DNA of 64,000 nucleotides from [Actinomadura] parvosata subsp. kistnae (GTDB lineage Bacteria; Actinomycetota; Actinomycetes; Streptosporangiales; Streptosporangiaceae). Shown here one piece after another: positions 17,759-26,895 of the stretch. The first letter of the stretch is position 1, and each line of letters starts with the position of its first letter. A program made the translations under genes and the position numbers. The notes under the pieces are model-generated. The model saw only the letters and a list, made by a program, of their open reading frames with translations, had not been told where the DNA came from and did no database searches. The DNA lies in NCBI RefSeq assembly GCF_900323885.1, contig NZ_OOHJ01000018.1, forward strand, positions 558,001 through 622,000, written 5' to 3'.

Positions 17759-19067
17759 CCTGTGGGGAAAGGTCCTGCGTGACCTGCGTAACCCGCTGTT
17801 CCTCCAGGGTTACGCGCTCATGGCGAACACCGTCGTCACCGGCGTGCTCGGCATGGGCTACTGGCTGCTGGCCGCGCACTTCTACTCGCCCGAGGAGTTC
17901 GGCCGCGGTCAGGCCGTGATCACCGCGATGCGGCTGTTCGCGTCGCTGACCGCGCTCGGCTTCGTGGGCGCGCTGGCCCGGTTCCTGCCGGTGGCCGGCC
18001 GCCGCACGCCCGAGCTCATCCTGCGCGGGTACGGCCTGGCCGCCGCCACCGGCGGGGTCGCGGCCCTCGGCTTCCTGCTGACGCTGCCCCTGTGGGGCAA
18101 GACGTACTCGGTGCTGGCCGGGTTCGGGCCCGGACTGTTCTTCCTGGCGTCCGTGGTCGTGTGGGCGGTCTTCACGCTCCAGGACGTCGTGCTGACGGGC
18201 CTACGCAGGGCCACGTTCGTGCCGCTGAACAACCTGATCTTCGGCGTCGTCAAGATGGGGCTCCTGGTCGCGCTGGCCGGGGCGCTGCCCGCCGGCGGGA
18301 TCTTCGTCTCCTGGGTGATCCCGACCGCGCTGGCCCTCATCCCGGTCAACTGGCTGATCTTCGGCGTCGTCGTGCCCCGGCACATCAAGCGGGCCGACCC
18401 CGTCCAGCAGCCGCCCCGGATGCGCGAGGTCGGCCGGTTCCTGGCCGGCGACTTCCCCGGCACGCTGTCGATCCTGGCGATCGTCTACCTCGTGCCCGTG
18501 GTGATCGCCACGCAGGTGGGCGAGGCCACGTTCGGGCGGTTCTCGATGGCGCACACGCTGGCCAGCATGATCGAGCTGCTCGCCATGAACATGGCGGTGT
18601 CGCTGACCGTCGAGAACTCCTTCGACCGCGCCCAGCTCGCCGCGAACTGCCGGCGGGCGCTGCGGCGCGCCTTCATGATCGTCACCCCGATCATCGTGGT
18701 GGCCATCCTCGGGGCGCCGCTGATCCTGCGCATCTTCGGCTCGGCCTTCGCCGAGGAGGGCACCACGCTGCTGCGGCTCATGTCGCTGGCGGTGCTGCCC
18801 CGGGTGCTGATCGAGGTGTACCTGAGCGCGCTGCGGGCCCAGAGCCAGGCGCGCACGCTCGCCGTCGTCCAGATCGGGCTGGCGGCGCTCGTGCTCGTGT
18901 CCACCGTGACACTGTTCCCTCACTTCGGGGTGAACGCGGTGGGGTACGGATTGCTCCTCAGCGAGGCACTTGTCGCACTTTTGATCTTTGGAAATCTACG
19001 TAAAATTCTCAAATTCGACGAAAGCGGTAGGTCGGCTGTCACCCAGGGGTCGTCCGGGGCTTCATGA
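17751..19067 (+). CDS. Polysaccharide flippase/exporter (MVF/Wzx-like)
   Basis: A 438-residue integral membrane protein with about 12-14 hydrophobic segments and the family opening NPLFLQGYALMANTVVTGVLGMGYWLLAAHFYSPEEFGRGQA. It fits the polysaccharide-transporter branch of the MOP flippase superfamily, which moves undecaprenyl-linked glycans across the membrane. It overlaps the deacetylase gene by 8 bp. In this locus it is the natural exporter of the glycan built by the two glycosyltransferases. Confidence 0.87.
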   Translation: MSNLWGKVLRDLRNPLFLQGYALMANTVVTGVLGMGYWLLAAHFYSPEEFGRGQAVITAMRLFASLTALGFVGALARFLPVAGRRTPELILRGYGLAAATGGVAALGFLLTLPLWGKTYSVLAGFGPGLFFLASVVVWAVFTLQDVVLTGLRRATFVPLNNLIFGVVKMGLLVALAGALPAGGIFVSWVIPTALALIPVNWLIFGVVVPRHIKRADPVQQPPRMREVGRFLAGDFPGTLSILAIVYLVPVVIATQVGEATFGRFSMAHTLASMIELLAMNMAVSLTVENSFDRAQLAANCRRALRRAFMIVTPIIVVAILGAPLILRIFGSAFAEEGTTLLRLMSLAVLPRVLIEVYLSALRAQSQARTLAVVQIGLAALVLVSTVTLFPHFGVNAVGYGLLLSEALVALLIFGNLRKILKFDESGRSAVTQGSSGAS

Positions 19068-19156
19068 TGGTCAACGTGAGGCAACGGGACGGCGATGGCA
19101 TGCAAACGGGGCGCACCGGCTCCCCGGACGTGCGTGGGGACAAGGAGGAGTCAGAC

Positions 19157-22100
19157 GTGCCCTTCGATCCGGAAGCTACGGGAGTCATCCCCAAGCTGAC
19201 GTTCCCGCCCGCGGGCGAGGAGGCCGGCTCGGCCGAGGACTCCCCTGAGAGCTCCGGCGGCGAGGGAACGGCCACGCCCAAGGACGGCAAGGACGGCAAG
19301 GGCGGCTCGGGCGGTGCCCGGCAGCCCGACGCGAAGGGCGCGGCGCGCGACGCGCAGGCCGACCCGAAGTCGGGCCCGAAGGCGGGCCCCAAGACGGGCC
19401 CCAAGACGGGCCCCAAGACGGGCTCGGAGCAGGGCGCGCCGGACGCGGACAGGACGACGGCCATCCGGCTGCCGGGGCCCGTCCACGTCGGGCGCCCGCC
19501 CACGCCCGAGGAGGCCGCCGACCTCTCGGCGGCCGGCACGGTCGCGATGCCGGTGCAACCGGCCCCCGGCCCCGACGCGCCGCCCTCCGACTCCACCACC
19601 GCCCCGAGCCTCCGCCCGCAACCACCGAGCGGCCCCCAGCCTTCGAGCGGCCCCCAGCCTTCGAGCGGCGCCAAGCCGCCCACCGGCGGCACGAAGCCCA
19701 CCGGCGGCACGAAGCCCACCGGCGGCACGAAGCCCACCGGTGGCGCCAAGTCCGCCACCGGCGCGAAGCCGACCACGGGTGCGCAGCCGCCCAGCGGGCC
19801 GCAGCCCGCGAGTGGCGCCAAGCCGAGCACCGGCGCCCAGCCCGCCAGCGGTCCACAGCCGGCCCCGGGGCAGGAGGCCGCCGGCGGCAAGCCCGGCGCG
19901 ACCGCCGCCACACCTGGCGCTGCGGGCACCAAATCCGGCGCCCCCGGCACGCAGTCCGGTGCCACCGACGCGAAGCCCGGCGCTCCCGCTGCCACGCCCA
20001 GCACCGCCGGCGGCAAGCCCGGCGCGACCGCTGCCGCGCCTGGCGCTGCGGGCGCGAAGCCGGGCGCCGGTGCGAAGCCTGGTGCGGGTGGCAAGGGTGC
20101 GGCCTCGGCGGCGAGCACGGCCGGCGCCGGGACGCAGCCCATGAGCACGCAGCCCGCCTCGGCGCCCGGCACCGGCACCTCCGCCGCGCCCGGCGCCGGC
20201 GCCTCGGCGTCCGGGACCGGCACCCCCACCTCGGGGGCCGCTGGTGCTCCTGCCGCGGGTTCCGCTGGAGGGAGGCCCGTAGGCGGGTCCAAGGGGCTGG
20301 CGGATCTCGTGCAGGCGTCTCCGGCCGGAGCCGGTGTGCGGCCGCAGGGGCCGTCCGGGCCGCAGGCCGTACCGGAGCAAGGGCCACAGCAGGGGCCGCA
20401 GCATGCCCCGCAGCAGAGCCCTCACCAGGGTCCGCAGGCGGGTGCGCAGCAGGTCGCGTTCCAGCAGAGCCCACCGCAGCAGAGCCCCCCGCCGCAGAGC
20501 CCGCCGCAGGGCGCGCAGCAGGCGGCGCCGCAGCAGGCGGGCGGACCGGCGGGGCAGCAGGCGCAGAAGGCCCAGCAGAAGGCGGCGGGGAAGCCGCGGT
20601 CGCTCAGGGCCAGGGCTTCGGCGTTGGTGGCGAGTGCGCCCAAGTGGCTGCCCGTGCTGCTGGTCGTCGAGGGCCTGGTCATGTACATCCTGGCCCTCAA
20701 GGTGCCCCCGGGCCCGCTGCGGGGCGTGGATCCGGCGGACATCGACGGCCTGGGCCTGATCTCGGCGCTGCCGACCACGGCGTTCATCGCGATCCTGATC
20801 ATGATCGTGTCGTTCTTCATCACGGTCACCCAGAGCACCGACCGCAAGTTCCTGCTGCTGTTCCAGATCGCCGCGATCACGTTCGCCCTGCACGGGGCGG
20901 GTGCGCTGGTGGCGGAGGAGCCGCGGTTCCCGACGGCGTACATTCACGCGGGTTTCGTGGAGTTCATCGGCAGGACCGGCGAGACGGCGATCAACATCGA
21001 CGCCCGCATGGGCTGGCCGGGTTTCTTCGCGTTGTTCGCGTTCGTGACGAAGGCCGCGGGCATCTCGGATCTGACGCCGATCCTGCAGTGGACGCCGCTG
21101 CTGTCGAACCTCCTCTACCTGCTCCCGTTCGTGCTGATCCTGCGCCAGGTGGTGGCGACGACGCGGGCGCGGTGGTTCGCGGCGCTGCTGTTCATCCTGG
21201 TGCAGTGGATCGGCCAGGACTACTTCTCGCCGCAGGGGTTCACGTTCGCGCTGTATCTGGCGTTCGTGGCGATCCTGTTGCGCTGGTTCGGACGGGTGGA
21301 GCCGCGCACGAAGCCGATCCCACCGAAGGGGCTGCGCAAGCTGATCGGCAAGCTGGATGCGATGACGGCGGGCGAGCTGGCCAACACCGGCACGTTCCGG
21401 GCCGACAAGCTGCTGATGCTGATGATGCTGGTGGCGTTGTTCCTGGCGTCGGTGGCCTCGCACCAGATCACGCCGTTCATGATGCTCGGCGTGGTGACGG
21501 CGTTCCTGATCTTCAAGCGGACGACGCTGACGTGGGCGCTGCCGTTCTTCCTCGGGTTGATCGTGCTGGCCTGGATCAGCTACATGACGGTGGGGTTCTG
21601 GGCCAGCCAGATCGACACGATCTTCGGCGGTCTGGGCAACATCCTGCAGAACCTGCGCAGCAACACCGGCGACCGCATCGAGGGCAGCGACCCCGCGCAC
21701 GCGATGGTGCTGCAGGCCCGCCTGGGCATCCTCGCGGTGATCCTGGGGTGCGCGGCCGTGGGGCTGTTCCGGCGCTTCCGCCGGGGGGTGTTCGACCGGT
21801 CGGCGCTGATCCTGCTGTGCGTGCCGGTGCTGGCGCTGGGGCTGCAGAGCTACGGCGGCGAGATCGGGCTGCGGATCTACATGTTCGCGCTGCCGGGCGC
21901 CTGCCTGCTCGCGGCGTACGCGTTCTTCCCGAACCTGCCGGCCGACAGCGCGGACGTCCGCGAGGAGACCGTGCCGCTGCGCAGGCGGAACGTGCGCTTC
22001 AACCCGGAGCTGACCAAGCGCATCTCGATCGTGCTGGCGGCGTGCTTCGCGGTCATGTTCGCGTTCGCGTTCCTGCTGGCCCGGTACGGCAACGAGAAGT

Positions 22101-22750
22101 TCGAGCGGGTCACCACGGGCGAGGTGGCGGCGCTGCAGTACGTCTACGCGCACGACAAGCCGAGCGCCCGCGTGCTCTACCTGACGCCGAAGCTGGGGCA
22201 GGAGGTCACGCCGACGCTGCCGTGGGGTGAGCGGGACGTCGAGAAGGTGAGCTTCAACCTTCAGGCGCTGGTGCACAAGGATCCGACGAAGATCTCCGAC
22301 GCGGTGCAGGCGTTGAAGGAGGCGTCGCGGAACTCGTACCTGATCGTGAGCCGCGGCCAGGTCAGCTACCTGCAGCTCAATGAGGGGTATCCGGCGGACT
22401 GGGGGGAGAAGTTCCGTGCGGCGCTGGACAAGTCGCCGGATCTGAAGCGGGTCTTCTCCAACGACGACGCGGCGCTCTACACGTGGAAGACGTTCGTGCG
22501 CGGCACGGAGATCCCCGAACCGAACCCCTACAAGGGCCGCGGCGACCCCACGTCGCCGTGGACGCCGGTGGGCATCGGGGCGCTGGCTGTGACATGGGTC
22601 GCACTCTTCGGGTACGAGATCATCCGTCTCAACGGCCCGAACCGGGCGCCGAAGGCCCGCAAACGCCTGTTGTTCCTGGCGGTTCCGGCCTTCGCGGTGG
22701 CGCTAGCAGTGATCATCGAGAGATTCATCTATATCGCGCAAAATAACTGA
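19157..22750 (+). CDS. Large GT-C-like polytopic membrane protein with long low-complexity head
   Basis: About 1197 residues. GTG 19157 is preferred: AAGGAGG (19142-19148) lies eight bases upstream, whereas the in-frame ATG 19064 has no site. The first ~490 residues are low-complexity Pro/Ala/Gly/Lys/Gln/Thr repeats (GPKT, GGTKPT, GPQ, QSPPQ). The rest has about 12 membrane helices starting at WLPVLLVVEGLVMYILAL, contains QWIGQDYFSPQGFTFALYL, a pattern common in actinobacterial surface-glycan membrane proteins, and an outside segment of about 150 residues (YAHDKPSARVLYLTPK) before the last two helices. It is likely a GT-C-type transferase or glycan polymerase; I infer this from topology and place. 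Confidence 0.7.
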   Translation: MPFDPEATGVIPKLTFPPAGEEAGSAEDSPESSGGEGTATPKDGKDGKGGSGGARQPDAKGAARDAQADPKSGPKAGPKTGPKTGPKTGSEQGAPDADRTTAIRLPGPVHVGRPPTPEEAADLSAAGTVAMPVQPAPGPDAPPSDSTTAPSLRPQPPSGPQPSSGPQPSSGAKPPTGGTKPTGGTKPTGGTKPTGGAKSATGAKPTTGAQPPSGPQPASGAKPSTGAQPASGPQPAPGQEAAGGKPGATAATPGAAGTKSGAPGTQSGATDAKPGAPAATPSTAGGKPGATAAAPGAAGAKPGAGAKPGAGGKGAASAASTAGAGTQPMSTQPASAPGTGTSAAPGAGASASGTGTPTSGAAGAPAAGSAGGRPVGGSKGLADLVQASPAGAGVRPQGPSGPQAVPEQGPQQGPQHAPQQSPHQGPQAGAQQVAFQQSPPQQSPPPQSPPQGAQQAAPQQAGGPAGQQAQKAQQKAAGKPRSLRARASALVASAPKWLPVLLVVEGLVMYILALKVPPGPLRGVDPADIDGLGLISALPTTAFIAILIMIVSFFITVTQSTDRKFLLLFQIAAITFALHGAGALVAEEPRFPTAYIHAGFVEFIGRTGETAINIDARMGWPGFFALFAFVTKAAGISDLTPILQWTPLLSNLLYLLPFVLILRQVVATTRARWFAALLFILVQWIGQDYFSPQGFTFALYLAFVAILLRWFGRVEPRTKPIPPKGLRKLIGKLDAMTAGELANTGTFRADKLLMLMMLVALFLASVASHQITPFMMLGVVTAFLIFKRTTLTWALPFFLGLIVLAWISYMTVGFWASQIDTIFGGLGNILQNLRSNTGDRIEGSDPAHAMVLQARLGILAVILGCAAVGLFRRFRRGVFDRSALILLCVPVLALGLQSYGGEIGLRIYMFALPGACLLAAYAFFPNLPADSADVREETVPLRRRNVRFNPELTKRISIVLAACFAVMFAFAFLLARYGNEKFERVTTGEVAALQYVYAHDKPSARVLYLTPKLGQEVTPTLPWGERDVEKVSFNLQALVHKDPTKISDAVQALKEASRNSYLIVSRGQVSYLQLNEGYPADWGEKFRAALDKSPDLKRVFSNDDAALYTWKTFVRGTEIPEPNPYKGRGDPTSPWTPVGIGALAVTWVALFGYEIIRLNGPNRAPKARKRLLFLAVPAFAVALAVIIERFIYIAQNN
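19379..20600 (+). repeat. Low-complexity coding repeats in the head of the GT-C-like gene
   Basis: Several short in-frame repeat families follow one another: a 15-bp unit encoding GPKT(G) at about 19379-19430, GPQPSS units at about 19630-19665, an 18-bp GGTKPT unit repeated four times at about 19683-19742, mixed GA(K/Q)P units to about 20100, and GPQ/QSPPQ units at about 20370-20545. They encode a disordered basic, Pro/Gln-rich cytoplasmic or wall-spanning segment. Confidence 0.8.
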
Positions 22751-22792
22751 ATTCACAGGAAACACTCAGGTTGTGCGGGATGATGTTCTCCG

Positions 22793-23995
22793 ATGAGGAC
22801 ACAGGAGACACATCCCGCCAGGCCGGACGTACGCCTCGCCGCAGCGAGGATCACTTCCGTCGATGCCCTACGGGGTTTCTCGCTGCTCGGCATCCTCGTC
22901 GTGAACATCGCCTTCCTGGCCTCCGGCTACCGGATGGCCGGGCTGGCGGAGCCCGCGTTCAACTCGTCGCTCGACTGGGGCGTGCGCTGGTTCGTGACGC
23001 TGTTCCTGGAGAACAAGTTCTACCTGCTGTTCTCGTTCCTGTTCGGGTACAGCTTCACGCTGCAGGTCGACTCGGCCCGGCGGCAGGGGCGGCCGTTCGT
23101 GCCGATGTTCCTGCGGCGGCTGGCGGGGTTGTTCCTGCTCGGGCTGGCGCACGCCGTGCTGCTGTTCCCCGGCGACATCCTGACCACGTACGCCGCCGTC
23201 GGGCTGGCCCTGCTGATCTTCCGCGGGGTCCGGCCGAAGACGGCGGTCGCGCTGGCCATCACGCTCACGCTGCTGCTGGCGGCCGCGTTCATGCTGCTGG
23301 CGATGCTGGCGACGATGGGCCTGGACATGTCGGGCCGGGTCGCCGACGGGTCGGCGCAGGCCGCCGCCTCGAACTCGGCGCTCGGCGGCATGTTCTGGCA
23401 GATCATCTCCGAGCACCTCAGGAAGCTGTCGTTCATCATCGTGGCGCGGGTGTTCTTCCAGGGCCCCGCCGTGCTGTCCGCGTGCCTGATCGGGCTCGCG
23501 GTCGGCCGGCTGGGCGTGCTGCGCGACGTGGGCGCGCACACGAGGGCGCTGCGCAACCTGCAGTGGATCGGGTTCACGTTCGGGCTGGGCGGCGCCCTGT
23601 TCTACACGATGTGCGCCTGGAACGGCACCGTGCACAAGTTCTGGGGCGAGGCGGTCGACCTGGTGACGGCGCCGCTGCTGGCGGCGGCGTACGCGGCCAC
23701 GTTCCTGCGGGTGCTGCCGTACCTGCCGCGGCTGGGGCGGCTGCTGACGGCGCCCGGCCGGATGGCGCTGTCCAACTACCTCGCGCAGTCGCTCATCTGC
23801 TCGCTGATCTTCACCGGGTACGGCCTCGCGCTCGTGGACCGCGTCAGCCCGCCGGTTGAGGTGCTGATCGCGCTCGGCATCTTCGCCCTCCAGGTCGTCT
23901 ACAGCCGCTGGTGGCTCAGGAACCACCGGTACGGGCCGGTGGAGTGGCTGCTGCGGTACCTGACGTACTGGCGACGGCCGTCCCAGCCCCAATAA
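22793..23995 (+). CDS. DUF418 family membrane protein (YeiB-like)
   Basis: A 400-residue polytopic membrane protein. RITSVDALRGFSLLGILVVNIAF is the usual opening of DUF418/heparan-alpha-glucosaminide-acetyltransferase-like proteins, and the C-terminal DUF418 part is seen in GRMALSNYLAQSLICSLIFTGYGL and YSRWWLRNHRYGPVEWLLRYLTY. Members are thought to act as membrane acyltransferases, but this is not established. It follows the GT-C-like gene by 42 bp on the same strand and could modify the surface glycan. A second DUF418 gene lies at 51955-53103. Confidence 0.88.
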   Translation: MRTQETHPARPDVRLAAARITSVDALRGFSLLGILVVNIAFLASGYRMAGLAEPAFNSSLDWGVRWFVTLFLENKFYLLFSFLFGYSFTLQVDSARRQGRPFVPMFLRRLAGLFLLGLAHAVLLFPGDILTTYAAVGLALLIFRGVRPKTAVALAITLTLLLAAAFMLLAMLATMGLDMSGRVADGSAQAAASNSALGGMFWQIISEHLRKLSFIIVARVFFQGPAVLSACLIGLAVGRLGVLRDVGAHTRALRNLQWIGFTFGLGGALFYTMCAWNGTVHKFWGEAVDLVTAPLLAAAYAATFLRVLPYLPRLGRLLTAPGRMALSNYLAQSLICSLIFTGYGLALVDRVSPPVEVLIALGIFALQVVYSRWWLRNHRYGPVEWLLRYLTYWRRPSQPQ

Positions 23996-24037
23996 TCAGG
24001 TGAGACGGGCGGGCGCGGCTGGGAACAATGGGCCGGT

Positions 24038-24670
24038 ATGCGCCACTGGCCCGTACACGACCTGCGGCTGACCACGCCCCGCCTCACGCTCAGGATGCCC
24101 ACCCTCCACGACCTCGACGAGCTGGCCGACCGCGCCGTCGAAGGCGTGCACGCCCCCGGCAGCATGCCGTTCGGCGTGCCGTGGACCGACGCGCCCGCCG
24201 CGGAGCTGCCCACGAACGTCGCGCTCTACCACCTCGGCGTCATGTCCCGGTGGCGGCCCGACGCCTGGTGCTGCAACTTCGTCGTCGTCCACGAGGGACG
24301 GGTGATCGGCAGCCAGGACGTCAAGGGCACCGACTTCGCGGTCACCCGCGAGGTGCACACGGGCTCCTGGCTGGGCCGCGCCCACCAGGGCAAGGGATTC
24401 GGCACCGAGATGCGCGCCGCCGTCCTGCACCTGGCCTTCGCCGGGCTCGGCGCGCTGACGGCCGTCTCCAGCGCCTTCCTCGACAACCCCGCCTCGCTCG
24501 GGGTCTCGCGCAAGCTCGGCTACCGGCCCGACGGGCTCATCGTGCAGTCGATCCGGGGGCGGCGGGCCACGCAGCAGCGGCTCCGGCTCGACCGCGACGG
24601 CTTCGACTGCCCGGTGCCGGTGGAGATCCACGGGCTGGAGCCCTGCCTGCCGCACTTCGGGCTGGCGTGA
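24038..24670 (+). CDS. GNAT family N-acetyltransferase
   Basis: A 210-residue RimJ/RimL-type acetyltransferase. The opening LRLTTPRLTLRMPTLHDLDEL, the acetyl-CoA site GSWLGRAHQGKGFGTEMRAAVL and the tail segment SAFLDNPASLGVSRKLGYRPDG are all standard. The substrate is unknown (ribosomal protein, antibiotic or small amine). It starts 42 bp after the DUF418 gene, without a clear ribosome binding site, so it may be in the same transcript. Confidence 0.88.
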   Translation: MRHWPVHDLRLTTPRLTLRMPTLHDLDELADRAVEGVHAPGSMPFGVPWTDAPAAELPTNVALYHLGVMSRWRPDAWCCNFVVVHEGRVIGSQDVKGTDFAVTREVHTGSWLGRAHQGKGFGTEMRAAVLHLAFAGLGALTAVSSAFLDNPASLGVSRKLGYRPDGLIVQSIRGRRATQQRLRLDRDGFDCPVPVEIHGLEPCLPHFGLA

Positions 24671-24761
24671 TCGGGGCGACCCCGTAGTACCCCAGAGCTA
24701 CGCCGCAGATCCACTCCCGGGGACGACGCCGGTGACGTGCCGTGATCCGTAGGTTCGCCGC

Positions 24762-25679
24762 ATGTTCACCGGTTCGCGTCCCTCCATGCTCGCCCGGCTG
24801 CGCGGGCAGGCACTCGCCGCCGCCCTGGCCGCCTCCGTGGTGGTGCCCCTGTCGGGCTCCGAGGTGCCCGCTCCCGCGCCGCGACGGCCGCCCGAAGGTC
24901 TGACCCAGGCCCGGTACGAAGCGGTCCGCCAGGACATCCTCGTGGCCGGGCGGACGGCCGCCGCGCACGGCCAGGCCCGCCGGGCGGCGGCGCTGCGCGC
25001 GATGGCGGAGCCGGGGCGGCGCTTCCTGTTCTTCGACGGCCGCGACGGCGGGCGGGCGGCGGAGGTCTTCGGCGACCTGGCCGGGGCCTCCCGGGTGGCC
25101 GTGCTGGTGCCCGGCTCCGACACCGGCCTCGACACGTACGAGCGGCTGCGAACCGGCGCGCGCGCACTCCAGGAGGAGCTGGGCGGCCGGGCCGCCGTCG
25201 TCGCCTGGCTCGGCTACCGGACCCCGGGCACGCTCGGCGCCGCCGTCCTCACCACCGGCCGCGCCGACGACGCCGTGCCGGCGCTCCGGTCGTTCGTGCG
25301 CGAGCTGGGACCGGCCAGAGTCTCGCTGCTGTGCCACTCCTACGGCGCCGTCGTGTGCGGCCGGGCGGCCGCCGGGCTCGGGCGCCTGGCCAACATCGTC
25401 CTGTACGGCGCCCCCGGCACCGGCACGGACGGCCCGTTGCGCACGCCCGCGCCCGTCTGGGCGGCGCGCGGCACCCGCGACTGGGTCGCGAACGTGCCGC
25501 ACGTCCGGCTCCGGCTGCCCTTCCTCACCCTGGGGCTGGGCCCGGACCCCGTCGCGCCGTCGTCCGGCGCCCGCGTCGTCCCGGCCGGCGACGGCGGGCA
25601 CAGCGACTACCTGCGGCCGGGCTCGCCCTTCCTGCGCAACGTCGCCGCGATCGTGACGGGGGCGGCTCCGGATGCGTGA
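24762..25679 (+). CDS. Secreted or anchored alpha/beta hydrolase (DUF1023-like)
   Basis: A 305-residue protein with an N-terminal hydrophobic segment (LAAALAASVVVPLSG) that may be a signal peptide or anchor. The hydrolase core resembles the actinobacterial DUF1023 group: VAVLVPGSDTGLDTYERL, GGRAAVVAWLGYRTP, and the nucleophile elbow CHSYGAVVCG with Ser in CHSYG; a catalytic His is probably in GGHSDYLRPGS. The substrate is unknown. It overlaps the acyltransferase-3 gene by 8 bp, so the two products are probably made together. Confidence 0.8.
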   Translation: MFTGSRPSMLARLRGQALAAALAASVVVPLSGSEVPAPAPRRPPEGLTQARYEAVRQDILVAGRTAAAHGQARRAAALRAMAEPGRRFLFFDGRDGGRAAEVFGDLAGASRVAVLVPGSDTGLDTYERLRTGARALQEELGGRAAVVAWLGYRTPGTLGAAVLTTGRADDAVPALRSFVRELGPARVSLLCHSYGAVVCGRAAAGLGRLANIVLYGAPGTGTDGPLRTPAPVWAARGTRDWVANVPHVRLRLPFLTLGLGPDPVAPSSGARVVPAGDGGHSDYLRPGSPFLRNVAAIVTGAAPDA

Positions 25680-26895
25680 CCTGCTCGAACGCCTCGAAAC
25701 CGGCACCCCCGCCGGCCGTGACCGCGGGCTGGACGGGCTGCGCGCGCTGGCCATCCTCGGCGTGGTGCTCGGGCACTGGCTGGTGACGGCGCTGGTGATC
25801 GACAGCGGCAGCGTGCGTGCCGCCAGTCCGCTGCGGGAGCTGCCACAGCTCGCGCCCGCGTCGTGGCTGTTCCAGACGATGGCGTTGTTCTTCCTGGTGG
25901 GGGGCTTCGTGGCGGCACGCGGCCTGGACTCGGCACGCGGCTCGGGGGTGGCACGCGGCCTGGACTCGGCACGCGGCTCGGGGGCGGTGCGCGGCTCGGA
26001 GGCGGTGCGGGGGCTCGCCTCCGTGCGGGCCTATCGCGGCTGGGTGGGACGGCGGATGGTGCGGTTGTTCCGGCCCGTCGCCGTCGTGGTGCTGGTGTGG
26101 GTGGTGATCGCGGTCGCGATGCTGGCCGCCGGGGTCGGCACCGCGACCGTGGCCTCGCTGGCCAAGCTGGTGTGGTCGCCGCTGTGGTTCCTGCTGGTCT
26201 TCGCGGTGCTGACGGCGGCGACCCCGCTGGCCGCCCGGCTGCACCCGGCGTGGCCGCTCGCCGCCGTCGCCCTGGCCGACCTCGTCCGGTACGGCTTGAG
26301 CGGCCCGGCGTGGCTCGACGGGGTGCTCGGCTGGGTGAACGTGGTCGCGGGCTGGGCGGTGCCGTACTGCCTGGGCGCGTCCTGGGGACGGGGCGGCGTG
26401 CCGGGGCGGCGGGCCGGGTGGGCGTTGCTGGCCGGTGGGGCGGCGGCCACGGCCGGGCTCGTGCTGTGGGCGGGTTACCCGGCGGCCATGGTGGGCGTGC
26501 CGGGCGCGAGGATCTCGAACCTCGACCCGCCCACGCTCGCCGCCGTCACCTTCGGCCTGGCCCAGTGCGGGGCGGCCGTGCTCCTGCTCGGACCGCTGCG
26601 CAAGGCGCTGCGCCGGCCGGCGGCCTGGGCCGCCGTCGCGCTGGCGAACCTCTCCGCGATCACGATCTTCCTGTGGCACCAGACCGCCATGATCGCCGTC
26701 ACCGCGCTCGGCCTGCTCTCCGGCCGCGCCCTGCCCGGCCTGCACACCGTCCCGGACTCGGCCGGGTGGGTGGCGGCCCGGCTGGCGTGGCTGCCGGTGT
26801 TCGCCGTGGCGCTGGCGGCGTGCTGGGCGGCCTTCCACGGGTACGAGCGCTCACGGGCTCAGGCGCCGCCGCGCCCCGACCACTTGATCTCGTAG
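25672..26895 (+). CDS. Acyltransferase-3 family membrane protein
   Basis: A 407-residue polytopic protein. RDRGLDGLRALAILGVVLGHW is the diagnostic first helix of the acyltransferase-3 family, which moves acyl groups onto sugars or lipids at the membrane; a later histidine helix is IFLWHQTAMIAV. Between the first helices is an unusual Arg/Gly-rich loop (about residues 81-115) built from a tandem 36-bp repeat. The ATG overlaps the hydrolase gene by 8 bp, and the 3' end overlaps the convergent GH39-like gene by 37 bp. Confidence 0.85.
   Translation: MRDLLERLETGTPAGRDRGLDGLRALAILGVVLGHWLVTALVIDSGSVRAASPLRELPQLAPASWLFQTMALFFLVGGFVAARGLDSARGSGVARGLDSARGSGAVRGSEAVRGLASVRAYRGWVGRRMVRLFRPVAVVVLVWVVIAVAMLAAGVGTATVASLAKLVWSPLWFLLVFAVLTAATPLAARLHPAWPLAAVALADLVRYGLSGPAWLDGVLGWVNVVAGWAVPYCLGASWGRGGVPGRRAGWALLAGGAAATAGLVLWAGYPAAMVGVPGARISNLDPPTLAAVTFGLAQCGAAVLLLGPLRKALRRPAAWAAVALANLSAITIFLWHQTAMIAVTALGLLSGRALPGLHTVPDSAGWVAARLAWLPVFAVALAACWAAFHGYERSRAQAPPRPDHLIS
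25912..25983 (+). repeat. Tandem 36-bp coding repeat
   Basis: Two copies of a 36-bp unit (25912-25947 and 25948-25983), identical except for the first codon (GCG/GTG), each encoding (A/V)ARGLDSARGSG. A degenerate third part (AVRGSEAVRG) follows. The repeat lies in a loop of the acyltransferase-3 protein. Confidence 0.9.

Noticed and set aside
19151..22276. 1041-codon open frame on the minus strand
   Set aside because: It is the mirror of the GT-C-like gene; the Arg/Gln/His-rich translation has no helices or family motif, while the plus frame has clear membrane segments and a strong ribosome binding site.
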